The notes under the pieces: generated by a model | Databases searched by the model: none | What the model saw: the letters and a program-made list of their open reading frames with translations, nothing else | What the model was told of the DNA's origin: nothing | Assembly (NCBI GenBank): GCA_018065205.1 | Contig: JAGHTR010000220.1 | Location: forward strand, 1 to 19,255 | Length of the DNA stretch: 19,255 nt | Direction: 5' to 3' | Source: Candidatus Colicola caccequi | GTDB taxonomy: Bacteria > Bacteroidota > Bacteroidia > Bacteroidales > Paludibacteraceae | Part shown: positions 15,396 to 19,255 of the stretch, piece by piece | Position numbering within the stretch: the first letter of the stretch is position 1 | Layout: the number at the start of each line of letters is the position of its first letter | Program-made: the position numbers and the translations under genes

Positions 15396-15404
15396 CCAAA
15401 TAGC
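15385..15404 (+). repeat. 8-bp tandem repeat (TAGCCAAA) across the FAD dehydrogenase stop
   Basis: Two full copies of TAGCCAAA and a third partial TAGC run from the last codons of the FAD dehydrogenase up to the ATG of tcdA. The second copy supplies the TAG stop at 15393-15395. It resembles the octamer array at the end of spmAB in position and in carrying TAG. Confidence 0.85.
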
Positions 15405-16073
15405 ATGTTTGAACGGACAATACAACTGATTGGGCAGGAAGCCTTTGATAGGATGCAGCAAGTGCGCGTCATCTTGTTTGGTGTGGGAGGCGTAGGCGGT
15501 TGGTGCGCCGAGACATTAGTGAGAACAGGCATTCAGCATCTGACCATCGTGGACTTTGATACGATTAACGAAACCAATATCAACCGACAAATAGTAGCCA
15601 CCGGCAATAACATCGGACTAAGTAAAGTTGTTCAAATGCGCGAACGACTGCTTGCTATCAATCCCTCGGCTGATATTGTAGCCATTGACCAACGCTACTG
15701 CGCAGAAACAGCATCTAACTTTCATCTTTCAACTTTCAACTATATTATCGATGCCATTGATAGTGTGGACGATAAGGTGCTACTCATCCATCATGCCTGC
15801 GAGAGCGGTGCTACTTTGTTTGCCTCAATGGGAGCAGGGCGCAAGACCGATACCGAGCAGATTCGTATTAGTGAGTTCTGGAAAGTAGAGGGTTGTCCGT
15901 TGGCACGGGCGTTGCGCACCAAAATGAAAAAGACAGGCTTGATGCCTGCCCATAAGTTCCAGTGTGTTTGGTCGCCCGAACTGAGTGCCGAAAGTGGCAC
16001 GATTGCCCCTATTGTAGGTTTATTCGGGATGAAACTCGCCAATCTGGTGATTAACGATATCATCCATTCTTAG
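15405..16073 (+). CDS. tcdA: TcdA-like tRNA threonylcarbamoyladenosine dehydratase (ThiF/E1 family)
   Basis: TcdA uses ATP to cyclise the threonylcarbamoyl group of t6A37 in tRNAs that read ANN codons. The 222-residue product begins FERTIQLIGQEAFDRMQQ and has the nucleotide-binding loop GVGGVGG (26-32). It also has the substrate region FDTINETNINRQIVA, YIIDAIDSVDDK, SMGAGRKTD and a C-terminal SAESGTIAPIVGLFG. These are the expected TcdA/CsdL features rather than ThiF or MoeB, which have zinc-binding Cys pairs that are absent here. The segment NFHLSTFN (106-113) ahead of YIIDAID is encoded by 7-base repeats of the kind seen in its neighbours. The stop overlaps the convergent topB stop by four bases. 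Confidence 0.88.
   Translation: MFERTIQLIGQEAFDRMQQVRVILFGVGGVGGWCAETLVRTGIQHLTIVDFDTINETNINRQIVATGNNIGLSKVVQMRERLLAINPSADIVAIDQRYCAETASNFHLSTFNYIIDAIDSVDDKVLLIHHACESGATLFASMGAGRKTDTEQIRISEFWKVEGCPLARALRTKMKKTGLMPAHKFQCVWSPELSAESGTIAPIVGLFGMKLANLVINDIIHS
15721..15741 (+). repeat. Three heptamer repeats (TTCAACT) inside tcdA
   Basis: TTCATCT, TTCAACT and TTCAACT are in tandem, and a fourth degenerate unit (TCTAACT) precedes them. They encode HLSTFN, related to the LSTLN peptide made by the arrays in the flanking FAD dehydrogenase and topB genes. Confidence 0.7.
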
Positions 16074-18079
16074 AAAGGTTCAGCATACGTGCATCCTTCT
16101 TTCCATCGGGAACATCCGTAGCGTGTGTTGCCTCGGATGACTTGTCCGCGACGACATACCGGACATAGCATACCGGCTTTGTTTGTCTTCACTTCATACA
16201 CCACCTCCTGAGTCATCTGCTTAAGTTCGTCTAAGAACTGCTGAGCCGTATATTCACCCTTTTCTATCTCTCGCAGTTTTTTCTCCCATAATCCGGTCAA
16301 TTCAGCAGACTTGAGCAGAGGAGATATGATGGTTTTGATTAAGTTAATGCCCACTTCGGTAGCGTGCAGCGACTTGCCTTTTTTCTCTATATACTTACGT
16401 TGATACAGTTTCTCAATGATAGCGGCGCGGGTAGATGGACGACCTATACCGTTCTCCTTCATAGCATCGCGCAGTTCTTCATCCTCCACCGTCTTACCGG
16501 CTGTTTCCATAGCCCGTAGCAGCGTTGCCTCGGTGTAGGGTTTAGGCGGTTGCGTCGTTTTTTCCTGCAGTTGAGGGGTATGTGGACCGGTCTCTCCCTT
16601 AGTAAAGGAGGGCAGGATCTTATTCTCCGAATTATCAGCCTCGTCTGACGGTTCATTCACGGTTGCTTCTGCTTCCGTTTTACCTCCGTTAAACACAGCA
16701 CGCCAACCCTGCTTAATCACTTCGCGTCCGGAAACCTTAAAAGGGAGCCCCCCTCCGGCTTCCGAGAGTTGAGAGTTAAGAGTTGAGAGTTGAGAGTTGA
16801 GAATGGGTACTTCGGCGAGGACGGTAGTATTGCTGACCTCGCAAGGCGGATAGAAAGCCGCAATAAAATTGAGGGCCACCAGATTAAATACCTTGCGTTC
16901 GTCTGCCGTCAGGTTATCAGGGCGTTGACCGGTAGGAATAATAGCGTGGTGGTCGGTTACTTTCTTGTTATCAAATACTTTTTTGGACTTAGGCAGCGAG
17001 GTCTCGCCCTTACCGCCGTCGGCTTTGAGGTCCAATAACGGAGTCACTTGCGGATAGAAATCCTTGATGCCTCGCAAGGTAGCCGGCACTTTGGGATAGA
17101 CATCATCGGGCAAGAAAGTCGTATCTACACGAGGATAGGTCGTGATGCGTTTTTCGTAAAGCGACTGAATGAGTTTGAGTGTATCGTCGGCAGAGAAAGA
17201 GAATCGCTTATTGCATTCCACCTGCAGGGACGTTAGGTCGAATAACCGCGGTGCGTACTCCATGCCTTTTTTCTTTTCCACAGAAGTGACCGTCAGCGGT
17301 TGGTCCTTGATGGCATCTACTATAGCCTGCCCTTGCTCTACACTCTTGATGGCATAATCATCCGGTTCGGCAGGCAACTGCGCAGAGAAGATAGTATCGC
17401 GATAGGAGGTTTTGAGTTCCCAATACGTGCGTGGCACGAAGTGCTCTATTTCCTGCTGTCGGCGCACAATAAGAGCGAGCGTCGGAGTCTGTACGCGTCC
17501 TATTGACAATACCTGGCGATCCTTGCCGGTTCCTCGCGCGTACCTTATTGTATATGCGCGCGTAGCGTTCATTCCCAACAACCAATCTCCTATGGCACGC
17601 ATCATGCCCGCCTCGTATAGGCGTTGGTAATGGGATTGGTCCTTGAGATCCTTAAATCCTTCACGGATAGCCTCTTCGGTTAGCGAGTTGACCCATAATC
17701 GACGCACCGGCACATTGCATCCGGCTTTTTGATAAACCCACCGTTGGATGAGCTCTCCCTCCTGTCCGGCATCACCGCAGTTAATGACTTCGGTCACTTG
17801 AGTCATGAGAGATTTGATTACTTCGAATTGCTTTTGTACCCCTTTATCCGGCATTACCTTAATACCAAAGCGCGGAGGAATCATCGGCAAGGCACTTAAG
17901 TTCCATTGTTTCCATGCCTCTTGGTATTCATTCGGATCCAATAATCCGCAAAGGTGACCAAAGGTCCAACTCACGAAGTAGCCGTTACCCTCCATATAGC
18001 CATCGCGCTTGGTGGTGGCACCAAGTACAGAGGCGATGTATTGTCCTACAGACGGTTTTTCGGCTACGCAAAGAATCAT
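16070..18079 (-). CDS. topB: DNA topoisomerase III (type IA), TopB
   Basis: TopB passes single strands through a transient break and helps unlink replication and recombination intermediates. The 669-residue product starts with the TOPRIM fold (ILCVAEKPS, Glu7; NCGDAGQEGEL at 100-110), then VLSIGRVQTPTLALI and the active-site TTYPRVDTTFL with catalytic Tyr315. HHAIIPTG and GIGRPSTRAAI follow, and the C-terminus has a single C4 zinc finger (CPVC and CSRWKEGC). The TOPRIM motif, usually DxDxE, reads DAGQE, so the second Asp is Gly. Between about 424 and 512 the protein carries a heptamer-encoded insert (ILNSQLSTLNSQLS), an acidic linker and ILPSFTKGE. The frame and catalytic motifs are intact. 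The ATG at 18079 is about 13 bases after the predicted transcript start. Confidence 0.94.
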   Translation of the reverse strand: MILCVAEKPSVGQYIASVLGATTKRDGYMEGNGYFVSWTFGHLCGLLDPNEYQEAWKQWNLSALPMIPPRFGIKVMPDKGVQKQFEVIKSLMTQVTEVINCGDAGQEGELIQRWVYQKAGCNVPVRRLWVNSLTEEAIREGFKDLKDQSHYQRLYEAGMMRAIGDWLLGMNATRAYTIRYARGTGKDRQVLSIGRVQTPTLALIVRRQQEIEHFVPRTYWELKTSYRDTIFSAQLPAEPDDYAIKSVEQGQAIVDAIKDQPLTVTSVEKKKGMEYAPRLFDLTSLQVECNKRFSFSADDTLKLIQSLYEKRITTYPRVDTTFLPDDVYPKVPATLRGIKDFYPQVTPLLDLKADGGKGETSLPKSKKVFDNKKVTDHHAIIPTGQRPDNLTADERKVFNLVALNFIAAFYPPCEVSNTTVLAEVPILNSQLSTLNSQLSEAGGGLPFKVSGREVIKQGWRAVFNGGKTEAEATVNEPSDEADNSENKILPSFTKGETGPHTPQLQEKTTQPPKPYTEATLLRAMETAGKTVEDEELRDAMKENGIGRPSTRAAIIEKLYQRKYIEKKGKSLHATEVGINLIKTIISPLLKSAELTGLWEKKLREIEKGEYTAQQFLDELKQMTQEVVYEVKTNKAGMLCPVCRRGQVIRGNTRYGCSRWKEGCTYAEPF
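16594..16610. repeat. Short imperfect inverted repeat inside topB
   Basis: CTCCCTT and AAAGGAG, separated by AGT, can form a stem with one mismatch. In the topB frame the region encodes ILPSFTKGE, a low-complexity linker between conserved type IA topoisomerase blocks. It may be a small inserted palindromic element. Confidence 0.5.
16764..16798 (-). repeat. Five heptamer repeats (AACTCTC on the coding strand) inside topB
   Basis: On the plus strand the units are GAGAGTT, GAGAGTT, AAGAGTT, GAGAGTT and GAGAGTT (35 bases). The coding strand therefore reads CTCAACT-type heptamers, the same unit and copy number as in the FAD dehydrogenase, whose gene lies on the other strand. The encoded peptide is LNSQLSTLNSQLS. 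Confidence 0.93.
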
Positions 18080-18097
18080 ACTATCTTAATTTGTGCA

Positions 18098-18129
18098 CAA
18101 ATATACAACAAAAATTTGGAATACGCAAA
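18098..18129 (-). promoter_or_regulatory. Bacteroidota-type promoter for topB
   Basis: On the minus strand TTTG (18129-18126) is followed after 20 bases by TATATTTG (18105-18098). The spacer carries CGTATTCCAAA at its start, very close to the nuclease promoter at 4919. The predicted leader to the ATG at 18079 is about 13 bases. Confidence 0.82.
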
Positions 18130-18365
18130 TATATTTGCTTTTTTTAGGCAAAAAGATAGATTCATCTATCTAAATAGACGTGTTTTTGTCTTCTGTTAGG
18201 AGTTTACTCATAAAAAGAAGATAAAACAATCTATTGGAAGGCTGCTGCCGTTTTGCCTAAGAAAGCAGTTCTTTGCGCATTTTAATAAAGGTGAGGACTA
18301 CCATTCGGGGGAATTGACACAGTCAAGGCAGCTTGCCGAAATTACAATTTTTTTTGGACATACAC
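18130..18365. other. Intergenic stretch between topB and the surface-protein gene
   Basis: This is the main part of the only gap over 300 bases (18080-18419); the topB promoter and a terminator occupy its ends. It holds a small perfect inverted repeat (GATAGA TTCA TCTATC, 18155-18170). GGCTGCTGCC (18240-18249) has partial complement GGCAGC at 18327-18332. One plus-strand frame stays open from 18200 to 18433 without an early ATG. No promoter boxes of the local type, tRNA or known RNA family are recognisable. It could be decayed coding sequence or hold a small RNA. Confidence 0.4.
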
Positions 18366-18366
18366 A

Positions 18367-18396
18367 AAAAAAAGCGCACCGAAATGCGCTTTTTTT
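18367..18396. terminator. Rho-independent terminator after the surface-protein gene
   Basis: A perfect 12-base stem (AAAAAAAGCGCA with TGCGCTTTTTTT) closes on a six-base loop CCGAAA. It lies 24 bases after the minus-strand stop at 18420. The stem ends in T runs on both strands, so it can act in either direction. Confidence 0.92.
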
Positions 18397-18419
18397 GTAT
18401 TTGATGATGCGAATTGCCA

Positions 18420-19255
18420 TTAACGAGCAACCTTAGCACCCAGCACGTTGTAGATTACGCCATTGACGTTAATCATCACGTTGCCGTTATACATGAACTT
18501 GTTCACGTTTGCGTTTACGTTTACGTCAAACAATCCGGTTGCAGGATTAACGATGTCAATAGATGTAAAGTCGAATTGACCGGCCTTAGTTGCGCCATCG
18601 GAACCATGAGTAGCTTTGTCACCTACGGTGAAGATAACTTCGGTAGCATTACCCACCCAAATAACCTTGGCGTTATCCATGTCATAAGAAGTAATCTCAC
18701 CGGCAGAAACAGCGATGTCTGCTTGACGAGCCAAGCCCTTATCAGAGATATTGAATACAATCTCAGTCATCTCAGCATTGTTGCTGGTCAGTGTGAAGGT
18801 GTTCTTAGCATATAGACGTAAGTCTTGACTATCAGCGTTATAAACAGGTTTGGAAGCACCTTCACTCTGATCCGAAGTTACAGTATAAGCGCCATCAAAT
18901 GTGTTGAAGTTAACATCAGCATAATCAGCAATTACGATGGTATGGTCACCACTGGGTTGAGGAGTTTCACCAGAATAGGTAACCGTGATGCTTGAACCAT
19001 GAGCAGAAGTAGCATTAATAGTGATAGTGGTAGCACCATCTAAAGATTCAACAGTAACTGTTCCTGAAACGAAATAATAAACATTTCCATTCACATCTTC
19101 GTAGTAAGAACCAGCAGGCCACCCATAGAAGTCGTATCCTGTTAAATATGAACTTTCTTCTTCTAAATCTGCAATAGGATAGGTGCCATCTTGTAGGTGT
19201 TGAATAGCAGAAAGTGCGCGATAAGTCAAACTAACGTACGACTCATCTTCCATAT
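18420..19255 (-). CDS. Bacteroidales-type surface or secreted protein, C-terminal part (runs off right edge)
   Basis: At least 277 residues are visible. The frame is open to the window edge, so the true start and any signal peptide lie beyond. The sequence is low in Cys and rich in Thr, Ser, Asn, Asp and Gly. It shows beta-strand modules: YEDVNGNVYYFVSGTVTVE with ITINATSAHGSSITVTYSG, and later LYAKNTFTLTS, TEIVFNIS, VIWVGNATEVIFTV and QFDFTSIDIV. These resemble repeated beta-sandwich units in Prevotella/Bacteroides extracellular proteins, known to me only by pattern. The C-terminus (NPATGL, VNKFM, NGNVMIN, YNVLGAK) matches the tail of the S8 peptidase. A strong terminator follows. Export and surface location are inferred; no enzymatic motif is visible. 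Confidence 0.75.
   Translation of the reverse strand, partial: MEDESYVSLTYRALSAIQHLQDGTYPIADLEEESSYLTGYDFYGWPAGSYYEDVNGNVYYFVSGTVTVESLDGATTITINATSAHGSSITVTYSGETPQPSGDHTIVIADYADVNFNTFDGAYTVTSDQSEGASKPVYNADSQDLRLYAKNTFTLTSNNAEMTEIVFNISDKGLARQADIAVSAGEITSYDMDNAKVIWVGNATEVIFTVGDKATHGSDGATKAGQFDFTSIDIVNPATGLFDVNVNANVNKFMYNGNVMINVNGVIYNVLGAKVAR

Noticed and set aside
15113..15532. 139-codon minus-strand frame across the FAD dehydrogenase/tcdA junction
   Set aside because: It is antisense to two conserved genes and shows no domain features.
14489..16798. CRISPR array
   Set aside because: The repeats are 7 bases long, contiguous and without spacers, and they lie inside reading frames. No cas genes are present.
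18154..18171. Terminator or operator at the GATAGA/TCTATC inverted repeat
   Set aside because: The stem is short and AT-rich, has no T tract, and lies upstream of the topB promoter where no gene ends. It may be chance.

Overview
The window comes from a Bacteroidota chromosome, most likely order Bacteroidales. The best evidence is the promoters. Seven sites carry the Bacteroidota-type TTTG / TAnnTTTG boxes, six of them with exactly 20 bases between the boxes and one with 19. Family evidence agrees: a GldA-like ABC ATPase, a fused SpmA-SpmB protein, an EF-G2-type EF-G paralogue, an LTA-synthase-like sulfatase with a Bacteroidota-style N-terminus, and a Bacteroidales-style surface protein at the right end. 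There is no rRNA, tRNA, CRISPR array, integrase or transposase. This is a gene-dense core region rather than a mobile island.

Layout. 1-3164 (minus strand): a YjjG-like HAD hydrolase, grpE, dnaJ and the 5' part of an LTA-synthase-like membrane sulfatase, probably one transcript. 3275-4555 (plus): a THUMP/RlmL-like RNA methyltransferase whose 3' end overlaps the convergent ssb (4422-4853, minus) by 134 bases. 4979-6067 (plus): a secreted endonuclease/exonuclease/phosphatase-family protein, closed by a hairpin at 6085-6120. 6132-9709 (minus): an EF-G2/FusA2-type factor translationally coupled to a subtilisin-like peptidase. 9870-16073 (plus): a GldA-like ATPase, ruvB, spmAB fusion, recA, an FAD-dependent dehydrogenase and a TcdA-like E1 enzyme, tightly packed. 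16070-18079 (minus): a type IA topoisomerase (TopB). 18420 to the right edge (minus): the 3' part of a surface protein with its own terminator.

Three divergent intergenic regions (about 3165-3274, 4854-4978 and 9710-9869) each hold a pair of outward promoters. In the ssb/nuclease region the two promoters interlock. DNA maintenance dominates by theme (ruvB, recA, ssb, topB), with protein folding (grpE, dnaJ) and translation (fusA2, RNA methyltransferase) beside it.

The least explained structure is a set of short tandem arrays of 7-base units lying inside the coding sequences of three adjacent housekeeping genes: the FAD dehydrogenase, tcdA and topB. Because the unit is 7 bases, every reading frame of the sense strand gives the same 7-residue cycle (LSTLN[ST]Q type) without a stop, while the antisense strand always contains TGA. 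The arrays are therefore frame-neutral but orientation-locked, and they sit in the permitted orientation in genes on both strands. In contrast, an 8-base repeat that carries stops in all six frames lies between spmAB and recA. Other points worth a second look are the antisense overprinting of the methyltransferase tail on ssb, the altered GTPase motifs of the EF-G paralogue, the atypical TOPRIM motif of TopB, and a C-terminal tail shared by the peptidase and the surface protein.
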